The notes under the pieces are model-generated. The model saw nothing but the letters and a program-made list of their open reading frames with translations, had not been told where the DNA came from and did no database searches. From assembly GCA_963921825.1 (NCBI GenBank), contig OY997588.1, positions 60,954,803 to 61,018,802 on the forward strand: a DNA stretch of 64,000 bases. The letters run 5' to 3'. A program made the translations under genes and the position numbers. This DNA is from Erodium maritimum. Its lineage: Eukaryota; Streptophyta; Magnoliopsida; Geraniales; Geraniaceae. Positions 34,741 to 46,139 of the stretch are shown one piece after another; the stretch's first letter is position 1, and each line of letters starts with the position of its first letter.

Positions 34741-36772
34741 GAGCATACACATCGAGAGGGGTAGGAGGTCGGGGCAGGAGCACGAAGCATGAGGATCGGG
34801 GTTTGGGGTGCGATCGATACGGGGCGGATAGTACACGAACCTTGGGGCACAAACCCGTGCCTCGCGAGGCCGGGGCAGGAGCACGAAGCCGAATTCGGCC
34901 TCGTGCCTCGCGAGTGCGAGGTTTTCCCTCGGCCTCTCGCGTGCTGACGTGTGGCAAGGGGGAAAAAAGTTGACCGTTAGAGGCCAACGGTCTTCAACGA
35001 CTATTTTTTTTAATAAAAATTAAAAACAAAACCCACCCCTATAAATACCTCATCCCCATTTATCAAACTCACACCATTTATATCTACATTCTCTCAACTC
35101 CCACTCTCGAATTCATTTCCTCTCTACAAAATTCGATCGATAATGTATGATGATGATTGAATCAACCCCGAGCCCACCAGAGCAATGACAGTTCACGCCG
35201 AAAGACCTCAATACAAAGGAGGAGCCGAACACCAATCTACCAGAAAGCTACCAACAGTATTAGCAAACATGTTTCACCCAAACCGGTGGTTGGCCCTCTG
35301 ATGCTTTCAACCAATACATGCAAGCGGTGGTTGGAACCAAGGTACTTTACTTAATTAATTTTGATTAAAAATGCATTTAATTTCATGAATTAAAATTTTA
35401 ATTATGTATGTTAAATTTTAATTAAATTGCAACCTAGGTCTACGGGACCACCGCCCAATCAAATGGGACAACCATCCCTCCCTTACACACCTATTCTGAC
35501 CACCAATGTTCGTTCGTTACGGTGTTGCGGGAAAATATTTTTCCCAACAACAACATGTCGGCGGCAGCACCGGAACCCGCATGTCATCTACTTCATCATC
35601 CGTTGGACCAAGCACTAGGGCGGTCCTAGACAAGCGAAACCAAATGGCCCCCTCTAGTGGACATGCTCCTGATAACTGTCTGGGAACGCACAACAAAAGA
35701 TCCCATCAGGGGAACCTCCCAAGATGGGAACACTTTCGGGTCCACTATGACCAGAAGATTCGTCAAAGCGAGGAGATTCAACGCCCAAGATTTGTCAGTG
35801 CAAGCCGTCAAGAGCCATTGGAACAAAAGTGCGCCAAGAGTGAAGCGGTATATCACACTTATAAGGAAGGAGAAGGCCGAAAATCATAGCGACTGGAACG
35901 ATGGAAGGTACAGGGAGCGCGTCATGGAACTCTATCGAATCCACGTCGTAGGTAGAAATGAGCCGAAGATTTTCAAGCTCCACCATTAGATCAAGTCGTT
36001 GGAACACGATGAGAAACTCGGGGTAGAGGAAATCGTTGTCGGGGGTGTACGATAACGCTTGAACGATTCCGGCAGTTATAGCACAACCCCACTCAATTCA
36101 CTTCCCACCGACGATGAAAATGTTACACATCTCGGTGCTGACGACCAACCATCTGAAGGCCCAAGTTCCCCAATTGGAAGAAGTTCCCAATTGGCCCAAG
36201 TTTCCCAATTGGCAAGAGTTCCCCAATTGCCACTCCGCGTGAACAAGAGCGCCCAATTGACAACAAGATCGAGAAGAGGAAGGGGAAGGGTCTCTCAGAG
36301 AAAGCAGTGGTCATCGCCCAAATAGACAATGCAAGGTGTGAGAAGGCGAAGCTTACCTTCACTCTAGACGCCAAAATCGATAAATATATGTAGAAAATGA
36401 AAGAGATGCAGGCCGTGAACGTGGATGACTTGATCGAAGAACAATAGGTGAATCACGCGAAAATGTTGTCTATATATTTCGCACAAGTTGAGAAGCTTCA
36501 AAGACAAATTGATGATATTATTAATTAATTGTATGTATTTTATTTGGTATTGTTATTAATGAATGTATTATTTTATTTAGTTCAAGTTTAATTTGTCTTT
36601 TACTTAATTTATTTTATTTATTAATTAATTTATGTATTGTATTTCAATTTTATTTAGTATTTTGTTAATTAAATATGAATTTAACAAATTCAACAAAATC
36701 ATAATTAATTATCCAGTCAGCAATTCTGAAAAGCATGATCCACATACTTGCTCCTCTTGATGTGGAACACTC
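34741..36772 (+). mobile_element. PIF/Harbinger deletion derivative without transposase
   Basis: The left end GAGCATACACATCGAGAGG and the inverse of the right end (GAGTGTTCCACATCAAGAGG) match apart from an indel and a few changes. TTA is duplicated at 34738-34740 and 36773-36775, the standard Harbinger target. The 2.03-kb element holds a Myb/SANT-like gene remnant but no DDE transposase, and has a promoter-like stretch with TATAAATA at about 35040. Confidence 0.8.
35140..36530 (+). pseudogene. Harbinger Myb/SANT-like accessory protein remnant
   Basis: This is the second gene of PIF/Harbinger elements, which encodes a DNA-binding partner of the transposase. Pieces in several frames line up with the family. 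There is a trihelix-like part near 35660-35860 (LLITVWERTTKDPIRGTSQD, then LSVQAVKSHWNKSAPRVKRY) and a middle part (DGRYRERVMELYRIHVVGRN, PKIFKLHH). After a variable Ser/Gln-rich linker made of repeated CCCAATTGG phrases at 36160-36240, a coiled-coil tail follows (36290-36530, KMKEMQAVNVDDLIEEQ, then HAKMLSIYFAQVEKLQRQID). Frameshifts and stops break it. Confidence 0.75.
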
Positions 36773-36775
36773 TTA

Positions 36776-38090
36776 GTTTGAGGGGGCAGGAGCACAATCC
36801 ATCCCAATCAACACATGAATCTTCTCCTTGCTCTCCGCTTCCTGCTCCCCTTCATGTACATGATGTTACGGTGTTGAGCCATCCATTTTGGTTTAGGCTC
36901 AATGTATTGGAACTACTGGAGCTTGAAACTCATAGAGCATCGCCTGACTAGGCATCACGCTAGATGAATTCCATATCTGAAAAGTCAATTCAAAAGACTT
37001 TATTGTACAACAACCTGAATTTTCTTATTCATTTAAAATTCAAAACATGACACCATAAAATATATGATAAAAATGGTTGAATAGTGGAATGTCATAAGAT
37101 TTGTAAAGTGTGACGTCTAAACCGAGGATCGATGCGTATTTAAATTTATTTTTTTCATTTATGTGTTGGCCTGGTAAAAACCAATTACTTTTTTTTCAAA
37201 AGAGACCTCAAGGCTTTACTCATCTGCAACCCTTAATTCGCTTGTTTCTTTTATGGTCGTGACGCCTCGAGGTTTAACACGTGGAATGGAGAAACGACAA
37301 GTAAACTGATCATCAAACAGTAATATGATGGTATGTTAGGATATCGTACCCAAAAGAGATACACTCTCGTTTCGAGGTATTAAATATTGATAGTTGTGGA
37401 CTCCAAAAATAAGAAACTAAGAATATGAAAATGAAAGCAGAGATGTTAAGATTCTTGTGAAAAACTAACCTAGGATTATAAATTTGTAAGAGTGACATTC
37501 ATAGCATTGAACAACTGTGAGCGCAATACTCTACAAGTCCCACACGACAATTACCGTAAAAATGTCATTTAAGTTCCAAATAGGCACGATGTAGGCACTG
37601 ACCCCAAAGATCGGGTGTTGCCTTAAGTCGAAATCACCACTTGTTATGCTTGCATGTTTTTCCCATGCAACACACACAATATTCATTCACATGCTATGAA
37701 TAAACACCAATTACGAAGTATGATCGTAAATTCAGGACTTCTACTTACACATGAACATCTCATATGCATATAAAATGGTGGTTGGGAAAATTATAATCAC
37801 ATAAAGAAAGAAAGAAAAGGAAACTAAAAATACCCGAAAAATGAAAAAGCTCCTTCAACTGCAGCAATGGCGTCATACACTTTCTAAACTCCTAACTTAC
37901 AACTCTCGACTCTCAGCTCCCAGGTTTCACTAATGACATCATACACTTTCTCTGTGTGTCTCTATACAAATTGACTCCCCTGATTTTAATATATCAAGGA
38001 GTATTTATACACAAAATTCGAGTCTAACCACCTGAGAAATAACTTCTCACTTCCTTTCATCGTGTTCCCACCATTATGAAAAGTCGGAGC
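36776..38090. other. Unannotated spacer
   Basis: AT-rich sequence with no protein-like frames. A short GAAAGAAAGAAAAGGAAAC purine tract lies near 37805. No transposon ends were identified. Confidence 0.4.
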
Positions 38091-39751
38091 CACTACACCA
38101 GCAAGTCGCTTGGCCGAAGAATGTAAGGTGATTGTCGGTGTTGAAACTTTCAACAACGATGATTTCCAAATTCTTCGGTGTTGAAACTTTCAACAACGCT
38201 GATTTCCCAATTCCTCGGTGTTGAAAGTTTCAACACCGATGATTCCCAATTCCTCGGTGTTGAAAGTTTCAACACCGATGATTCCCAATTCCTCGGTATT
38301 GAAACATTTCAACTATGATGTTTTTGGAAAACCTCGGTGGCTTAGTCCCGATGAACGTCGAGAAGTACGAACAACTCACCGATATGAGGGTTGAATTGTA
38401 CAACCGGTTAAGAGTAAGTATCTCGACCATAGTACTCAAGTTTCTTAAACTTACTTTTAGATTTCTTATGTCAATTTTTGCTTTTAAAAGGTAAGTTTTT
38501 CAAACTTACTTTTTGAAACTTTCAACACCAATGATTTCCTAATTCCCAAGTGTTGAAAGTCTTAACACCGATGATTTCCAATTCCTCGGTATTGAAACGT
38601 TTCATGAACGATGTTTTTGGAGAACCTCGGTGGCTCAATCCCGATGAACGTCGATAAGAGGGTTGAACTATACAATCGGCTAAGAATAAGTATACTGAAC
38701 ATAATACTCAAGTTTTTTAAACTTACTTTTTGACTTGTTATTTCGGTGTTTCCTTTTAAGTTTCAAGCCCTTTATGACTTCACCGACAATGACTACATGA
38801 TTTTCATATCGATTGATGTTGAAGGCATACGACGTTTCCAAGACTATAAGTATGACTACAAGATAGTGATAAAGGCGAGGATAGTTAAGGAGACCAACGC
38901 GATTGAGACCAGACTGGAGGAGGAAAGGAAGAGGCGGGAGGAACTAGAGGATCAAGTCGCCTTGTTCACATCCTACATGTAGAAAACTCAAACTGGTCGT
39001 CCTTTCCCTTAACGAGTAGGTTTTTAAAACTGTTTTAAAATAACTTTTGGTGTTTGCACGACTTTTTACGACATTTGTTCCTAACGTTCAATTGTTTTTG
39101 TTTGGTTATTGAACAATTAAGTATAAATTTGATACTTAGACTACGTGTGATTGTTGTTTTATACCTTTTTTTTTACAGGTTTTGCACGTTAGGGGTACAC
39201 GATTTACAAATAACTATAAGCCGATTCTTAATATAACTTAGCGGACAAAATTTCTATTTGTCGACAATGAAAACATCCATAATTTCATCGTTGAGGACCG
39301 GATAACCTCAGTGATGAAAAATCGTAGTTCAAGGCCGAGGTTATGAAATTCTCGGTGATGAAAAATGGTTTTCATAACTGAGGTTCTGAAATCCTCGCTG
39401 ATGAAAAACGATTTTCATAACTAAGGTTCTGAAATCCTCGCTGATGTAAAACCGTTTTCAAGAGCGATAATTTTAGAACCTCGACATTGAACTACGTGTT
39501 TTCATCACCGGGGTTTTTAAGTCCTTGGGGTTGAAAGTGAAACACCGACGATTGTCAATTTCGTTGGTGATGAAAAAAAACTAGTCCGACGTCCTGAGAG
39601 TACAGTAATTTTCATCGGTAATGAAAATTTTAAGCCATTCAAAGTCGAGGAACCTTGTTCAAAGATTTGATCATCGCTAAGTTTCATATCCGATGATCAT
39701 TACAACTTGGCCGACATTATTGTTTAGTCATCCAAGTAGCTTCTTGTAGTG
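38091..39751. mobile_element. CACTA (En/Spm) deletion derivative
   Basis: It starts CACTACACCAGCAAG and ends CTTCTTGTAGTG, the inverted CACTA terminus. Both ends are followed by arrays of short subterminal repeats. The left set is built on CGGTGTTGAAAGTTTCAACA (38130-38330, again 38500-38610); the right set on CCTCG(C/G)TGATGAAAAA (39290-39560). The 3-bp flanks (AGC against GTG) do not match, so the TSD has decayed or one end has been rearranged. It has lost the transposase; only a short coiled-coil ORF remains. Confidence 0.85.
38746..38982 (+). pseudogene. Fragment of a CACTA-associated ORF with coiled coil
   Basis: A 79-codon frame inside the CACTA element. It contains FDYKIVIKAR-like beta-rich sequence and then a strongly charged coiled coil, TRLEEERKRREELEDQ. 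Coiled-coil tails of this kind are common in proteins of plant CACTA elements. No catalytic motif is present. It is probably the remaining end of a larger gene. Confidence 0.4.
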
Positions 39752-40620
39752 GTGCGCATGTTTTTGGGCAGTTGGTGTCGTTATTCGACCGACACACTCA
39801 ATGGATGGCCAATTGAGTACTACATTATTTGATTAATGTACTAGTCGGATGGCTCGTTGAGTACCACCGTATCTGTGCTCTTATATGTCAAATGTACTTC
39901 CATGTACTGAGTACTTCTTGCTCCCTTTTCGTCCATTTTTGGTCCCTTACATTCAAATTCCTACAAAATCTTAGCAAGAAGCAAAATACCGAAAAAGGAT
40001 AGGTGAAGTAAAACTTATTAGAAAGGGGTGGAAATAGTACTAAATGCGTGTTAAAGTACTCTAAAAGAGTGTAAAATGCATACGCATCCGACCGAGACAA
40101 CACTTATCTGACAATCCTTCCTTCGCCGCGACATAGACTTCTCTTTTTTTTGTTCCACCTTTCTATCCATCGGTTTTCATCCCCATCGTATCTGGAGGTG
40201 GAGTGTGTCGCCGTTAATTCTTGTGTGTTGGCTTGGGGATTGGTTTGTTAATCCAATTTGGATGTGTTGTATGGGTGGGGTCTATGAATTTTGGTCTTGT
40301 TTGGGTCTCGTGGTCTATGGAGGTGTGGTGTGTAGCTATATGGTTAGATCTGGCCGCCCTATTATGTTGGTTCTATGCTTCTTGGCTTTTTCGATGGTGG
40401 AGGTTGATGAACGGTTCACGGTTGGGGTCGATCATCGACACATATTTATTCTACAAGGTAGTTCTGCTCGTGTTCCCTTGGCGTGGGTGGCATACATGGT
40501 GGTGAGGCTCAACACCCGTGGTGGTCTGGGGTTTTTTTTTGGTCGGGAAGGTTGTGGCGGATGGGAATTTCATAGTCTCGTGTGTAGGATTACGTGTTAC
40601 GTTGACACGGCGGAAAACAA
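39752..40620. other. Spacer with possible LINE-like GT-rich segment
   Basis: The first 350 bp is AT rich. From about 40190 to 40600 the plus strand is rich in GTTTGG and TGGTGG words as in LINE 3' parts elsewhere in the window (51120-51760, 54770-55020), but no domain can be read. I see no gene. Confidence 0.35.
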
Positions 40621-40711
40621 ATTTTTTTTTATCTTTGTCGCTAATCCTAGAAATGCCTAGATCATATGTATCGATTAAAGATAATATACGCACAAATGTA
40701 AACGTGTTTTG

Positions 40712-41308
40712 GATCGACAAAAACCCATTGGTTGCGTCATATACTCATCCTCGAGTAACTTTTCATTTAGGAAATCGATTTTGACATTTATCTGTCATAT
40801 CTCATAGTCGTAATATGCGGTTATGGCTAAAAGGATCCTAAAGGACTTAACCATTGCAACTGGTGAAAAGGGTTCATCATAGTCAATACCATGAGTTTGC
40901 CTACAACCTTTTGCAACAAGTCTTTCCTTGTAATTGTGCATATTGCCGTCCATGTCAGCCTTCTTCTTGAAGACCCATTCACAACCAATGGGTTTTAAGT
41001 CATTGGTTGCGTCAACCAAGTTAGATACTTGATTGTCATACATGGATTACATTTTCGATTTCATGGCTTCTAGCCGTTTATCAGAATCTTCCCCACTCAC
41101 TACCTCTTGATAGGATGTGGGCTCATCTCGGTTCACTATTACAACATCCTTGTCATCAGTGACAAGGAATCCATGTATAATAAGGATGTTATGTGTCATA
41201 TCAGACCTCTCGATTTTTGTGTAACTACCTTGGGCTCCACATTTTCTTTTTGAGTGTCTATGCTATCTTCCGGGTCTTCAACTTCATCAAGTTTAATTGT
41301 TCTCCCAC
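40712..41308 (-). pseudogene. Copia reverse transcriptase fragment, minus strand
   Basis: The frame from 41043 to 40795 reads VFKKKADMDGNMHNYKERLV, AKGCRQTHGIDYDEPFSPVA and RILLAITAYYDYEI. It then meets a TGA and continues with NVKIDFLNE and MTQPMGFVDP up to the breakpoint at 40712. The part from 41044 to 41308 is the poorly conserved linker between integrase and RT. The domain is truncated before the YVDD region. Confidence 0.88.
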
Positions 41309-41715
41309 TGTAAGAACCACTCCCGGTCAACGCCAGTCAAATCGGCGAAAAACAGGAAAATTTAAAAAATTTAGACAGACACTTAAATGAACCTAAATTT
41401 GACCCCGAGGGTCATACCGGACTAAAGTTGACCTCGATATCGACCAAAGTGAGTTTCGGCCAGGGGACTCAGGGCAACTTTCTGACCAATTTGGGAAATG
41501 TTGACTTTTTGCGGGAAAAGTCAACCGAGCGACGTTTTGGTCCGTTCGAGGTCCGTTTTGGATCCAAAAAGCTTAGCCGTCATCACAGCGGTCTTAGTTG
41601 AGTCGTTTCCTTGTAGCCCGTGAAGTTTCGTAATTTCTTGGAAAAAGTGCCCGTTCGGGGCCCGAGACGGTCGAATTTCGCGAATCTGACAGAAAAAATA
41701 TCTACAATGTATTTG

Positions 41716-41735
41716 TATAAAGGGGTGGGACCCAC
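41716..41735 (+). promoter_or_regulatory. TATA box plus TCP-type palindrome in solo LTR A
   Basis: TATAAA (41716-41721) is followed at 41725-41735 by GTGGGACCCAC, a perfect palindrome that fits the consensus of plant TCP factors (GTGGGNCCCAC). The palindrome is kept in copies B (47523-47533) and C (62308-62318), where the TATA box is lost. A second one, GTGGGGCCCACGTG, lies at 42201-42214 and overlaps a G-box core. Confidence 0.55.
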
Positions 41736-42984
41736 TTGCCACTTGTCACCCAAGTGGTGGTGTTAGGTAATTTTTTAACAAAACAAAAAGGACATGAGGG
41801 TTAGTTTGTAAATAGTTGGTGTTTTGATTTTTAAAACAAAATAAAAGGGGAAAGGATGTGGGTCTCGGCCATTTAACAGAAAAGGTGAGGTAGAGGAGAG
41901 AGAAATAAGAGAGAGAAAGGGAAGGAGAGAAAAGGAAAGAAAATGGGAGATTTTGGTGATTTCCCGACGATCCGACCAACCGATCGACTCAACGACTGTG
42001 GATTCGAACTCCCCTCGTCATTCCCTACGGTGAGAACCCAATCTTTTCTCATTTTGGCACGTTTGAATTTTAGGCTTTGAGTTTAAACGGTTTGATTAAG
42101 GTTGGGTTTTGATTAAGATGGGTTTAAAGATGAATGGTTGAGGTTTGAGGTTCGTTAGGAACGTTTTGGGGCGAAAAGGAAATTTTCCCATTATGGCCGT
42201 GTGGGGCCCACGTGTTAGGGTCTCGGGTTTTCGTGTTCGGGTGGTTTAGGACGATCCCCAAGTCGTTAATCCACACCCGGAACGAGTTTTGGAATTAAAT
42301 TGTGAAAGTTGGAATTTCGGGTTTAGAAACTTTAAACGCAAATTAAATTACTCGGAAGTCGGAAATTGATTCCGTCGAGTGCATAGGAACCCTTGAATTA
42401 TTCTAAGACCGTAGAAACAAAAACAGGAATTTTCGGAGCCCCGGAAAGGCGTTTTCAAAACCCGGGCATATTCGCCACATCGGGCGAATCGGGCTTTTCC
42501 GGGTCCATTATCGACAATGTCGAGTAATTGGGAAGTTTGGGAGTGATCGACATTGTCGGGGTTACTTTGGGCGTCAAGTTTATTAAAATTCAGTTTATGC
42601 CCGCAAGCTTAAAAGTATTTAAAATTGTGTTCTTATTAGATCGTGCTGCAGACCGAGGAAAGGGAAAGCAAGGCAAGTGATCGGGATCACGCCGGAGCTT
42701 GTTTATGTGCTTTTGGAGAAAGCATACGAGGTAGGGAAAAGTAGTCGGATCTCGGCCCTGACTAGGGAAAGTTAACAGTAGAAATGCATGTGACACTTGG
42801 GTGTCGTGGGTTAAGTAGGTTTATCGAATATTAGAAAGACAGGCGACACCGGGAGGTGTCGTATGATACTGGAACGTATCGAACAATAGAAATGCATGTG
42901 ACACTTAGTAGTGTCGTAGGAGCAGTGAACTTTCGATATTAGAATTACTGGAGGCATTTGGTTATGCCCGGAGGAGATTGTTTA

Positions 42985-43570
42985 ATTTGTGTCTTGGGTG
43001 GCCATGAGAGCCCGTACTTTAATGTTCGTGTCTTGGGTGGCCATGAGAGCCCGTATTTTTACTGTTGTGTCTTGGGTGGCCATGAGAGCCCGTATTTTAC
43101 TGCTTTGTATTGGGTGGCCATGAGAGCCCGTGTCTTTACTGTTGGTGTCTTGGGTGGCCATGAGAACCCGTGGGGTTGTTGAACTCGTGTCTTTACTTTC
43201 GGTGTCTTGGGTGACCATGAGTGCCCGTGGGGTTATTGAACCCGTGTCTTTACTTTCGGTGTCTTGGGTGGCCATGAGTGCCCGTGGGGTTGTTGAACCC
43301 GTGTTCTACCGTTGGTGTTTTGGGTGGCCTTGAGTGCCCGTGGGGTTGTTGAACCCGTGTTCTACCGTTGGTGTTTTGGGTGGCCTTGAGTGCCCGTGGG
43401 GTTGTTGAACTCGTGTTCTACCGTTGGTGTTTTGGGTGGCCTTGAGTGCCCGTGGGGTTGTTGAACCCGTGTTCTACCGTTGGTGTTTTGAGTGGCCTTG
43501 AGTGCCCGTGGGGTTGTTGAACCCGTGTTTTACAGTTGGTGTCTTGGGTGGCCATGAGTGCATGTGGAGT
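42985..43570 (+). repeat. Minisatellite (39- and ~57-bp units) in solo LTR A
   Basis: The first five or so units are CTTGGGTGGCCATGAGAGCC plus a CGTATTTTACTG-like tail (about 36-39 bp). They are followed by about eight longer units with GAGTGCCCGTGGGGTTGTTG and a CCGTTGGTGTTTTGGGTGGC link. It is the longest array of this family in the window. Confidence 0.92.
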
Positions 43571-44091
43571 GTCAAATCGGTGTTGTTGCTGTTTGTTGAA
43601 CTTTGTTTGTGATTGTGATTGTGGTTACCTGAGGTTGGGGGCCCGCTTCATAATAACGGGGGTCCTGTGATCGCACGCGTCTGCATGTTCAGACGGGGTA
43701 GGGGGCCCGCCGGGAGTAAAGGGGTTCTGGCCGCGCGTGCGTGGATTGGGGTGACAGGTCGACAGCCTGATCCGACTTTATGTCGGAAAAAGTGCGACAG
43801 GTCGACCGCCTGGCCTGACAGGGATCGGTAAAGGGCGTGGGGGTTACTGAGCAGTTGGAGTGCGATCCTTTTTGATCCTGTTTGGTGTGCGATCCTTAGT
43901 GATCTTGGGTGTTGCGTGGTTATCTTTCGTGTCTTTGGAGGAAGTCGTCAATCGTTGTGTCGGGTCTACATTACGGGTCCGAGTGTTGAGTCGGTTGAGG
44001 AAAGTAACAGTTTGTGTGTGTCAGTCGGGTTGTTGGTTGTGTTACCGGCATTGTCTGCTAAGTATGTCGTAGTCAGTCTGTTATCCGTGGT

Positions 44092-44109
44092 GGTGAGCGA
44101 ACGCTCACC
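44092..44109. promoter_or_regulatory. Conserved palindrome module, LTR A
   Basis: The same GGTGAGCG-AA-CGCTCACC stem as in E1, followed by CCTAGCTGCTTTTGCTACAG. Only one base of the pyrimidine tract differs from E1 (C to G). Confidence 0.7.
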
Positions 44110-44386
44110 CCTAGCTGCTTTTGCTACAGGTACTGGTCGCGGGATGGACTAGGTGAGCTTCCGAAGCTTGAAGAGCTAGGAGCGGGAGTCCGGGTTTACT
44201 TTTGAGTCTAGCGACGTATACCTTGTATTTTGTCCACTTGTTGGGACGTACTTTTGAGTTGTAAATAATTATTTTGGTTAAGTAAATGGTGGTTTTAAAG
44301 TGATTTATTTAAAAAGGTTTGAAAATGTTTTATTGTTTTAAAAGTTCGCGTTCCGGGTTCGGTTCTACTTAATTTGGGGCGTGACA

Positions 44387-44550
44387 CCCACTGTCCCTTT
44401 TGAAATTAAACTCTCTTTTCAAAAAAGGCGCCTTCTCGAGAAACAAACACTTTCTTCTCTTTAGGTTTGTAAAAGTAATATCCTTTGGTTTCTTTAGGAT
44501 ATCCCACAAATATGCATTTTCTTAGATTTGGATGTTAGTTTATCTGAAAA
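44387..44550 (-). pseudogene. Short copia segment between solo LTRs A and B
   Basis: About 160 bp of the host copia (integrase C-terminal region, minus strand) left between the two solo LTRs. Minus-strand reading gives KCIFVGYPKETKGYYFYKPK-like copia sequence (the usual integrase C-terminal block). It shows that A and B inserted independently, 164 bp apart. Confidence 0.7.
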
Positions 44551-44824
44551 TGTCACGCCCAATTTCAGCGAATCGAACTCGGGACGCGAACTTTTAAAAC
44601 ATGAATACTTAAAACCTGTTTTGAATAAAAGCTTTGACATTTCCATTTATTTACCAAAATAATAGTAGTATTTACAATACAAAAACGTCCCAACAAGTGG
44701 ACAAGGTACACATCCGTCACTAGACTCAACAAAAGTAAAGACCAGACTCTGCTCCAACCTCCATGAACTTCAAGAGCTAACCTAGTCCGTCCGGTGATCA
44801 GTACCTGTAGGAAAAGCAGCTAGG

Positions 44825-44842
44825 GGTGAGCGTTCGCTCACC
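44825..44842. promoter_or_regulatory. Conserved palindrome module, LTR B
   Basis: The plus strand shows CTGTAGGAAAAGCAGCTAGG then GGTGAGCG-TT-CGCTCACC. On the LTR strand this is the palindrome followed by the acceptor-like TTTTCCTACAG, identical to E1. Confidence 0.7.
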
Positions 44843-45205
44843 TCCACGGATAACAGACTGACTATGGCATAATTAGTAGATAAAGCCAGTAACACTAAAA
44901 CCAAACCCAACACTGGGACTACAGTCCCCAACTCAAGTACCCAACTGACCCACAACCCGTTACCTTCCTCAACAGACTCAACACTCGATAACACAATGTA
45001 GACCCGACACAACTATCGACGACCTCCTCCAAGGACACGACAGAAAGACTACACAACGCCAAACAAGATCACAAGAATCGCACACCAAACAAGATCACAA
45101 AGGATCGCAAACCAGCTGCTCAGTAACCTCCCTCACTCACTCAACCTCAAACTCGTAAAGTAAAACCGACACAACCAACAATGACCTTCCCCAAAGACAC
45201 GAACC

Positions 45206-45410
45206 CGGATCAGGCTAGTCGAAGAATGCTCAGAACCTGCCGAGCCTCGTACACGGATCAGGCCAGCCGAAGAATGCTCGTAACCTGCCGGGACCCGGTC
45301 ACGGATCAGGCTAGCCGAAGAATGCTCATAACCTTTCGGGATCCAGACACTGAACAGGCTAGCCAAAGAATGTTCAGAACCTGTCGAGGCTCGAGTTTGG
45401 TCAGGCCAGC
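45206..45410 (-). repeat. 48-bp tandem repeat in solo LTR B
   Basis: Four to five units starting CGGATCAGGCTAGCCGAAGA with a period of 48 bp. Because 48 is a multiple of three, a frame on the LTR strand repeats a 16-residue unit of the type YEHSSASLIRDRVPAG. It occupies the slot between the first minisatellite and the palindrome. Confidence 0.85.
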
Positions 45411-45589
45411 CCAAGAATGCTCGTAACCTGCCAAAATCCACACCACTCCCCGACACACAGTCGGTTCGGGCAAACACAACCACAACCGCAAGCAAGTTCA
45501 ACAAACAGGCACTCAAGGCCACTCAAGACACCTCAACAGTCAAGACTCGGGTTCAACAACCCCACGGCCATCATGGCCTCCCAAGACAC

Positions 45590-45985
45590 AACCACTTAAC
45601 TCACGGGCTCAACAATACCAAGACGCCGATAATAACCCACGGGCTCTCATGGCCACCCAAACTCAACAATAAATACACGGGCTCTCATGGCCACCCAAAC
45701 TCAACAATAAAAACACGGGCTCTCATGGCCACCCAAACTCAGCAATAAATACACGGGCTCTCATGGCCACCCAAACTCAACAATAAAAACACGGGCTCTC
45801 ATGGCCACCTAAACTCAACAATAAATAATACGGGCTCTCATGGCCACCCAAACTCAACAAATAAATAACACAGGCCCTCATGGCCACCCGAACTCCACAA
45901 TCAATAATACAGGCTCTCATGGCCACCCAAACTCAACAAATAAATAACTCGGGCTCTCATGGCCACCCAAGACACCAACAATTAA
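45590..45985 (-). repeat. GHESP-type minisatellite in solo LTR B
   Basis: About ten units of 36-39 bp with GGGCTCTCATGGCCACC and short AACTCAACAATAAATA links on the plus strand, the same core as in E1 and A. Link sequences differ from the other copies. Confidence 0.9.
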
Positions 45986-46139
45986 ACAATCAACCTCCGG
46001 CTTAACCCAAGCCTCCAACAGTCCTACTATCAATAGTTTCACAATCAACCTCCGGGCATGGTCATATGCCTCCAGTAAAACAATTATCGCTAAGTTCTCT
46101 ACTCCTACGACACCACTAAGTGTCACATGCCTTTCCAAT

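Larger units (their letters stand above)
41309..44386 (+). mobile_element. Solo LTR A, subfamily 2
   Basis: 3078 bp, starting TGTAAGAACCACTCCCGG and ending TTGGGGCGTGACA, with the 5-bp TSD CCCAC at 41304-41308 and 44387-44391. It is inserted in the minus-strand copia, between the integrase and RT parts. It has a TATA box and TCP-like palindrome near the start, a long 39- to 57-bp unit minisatellite, and the 3' palindrome module. Unlike copies B and C it lacks the GC-rich island after the second TCP-like site. Confidence 0.93.
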
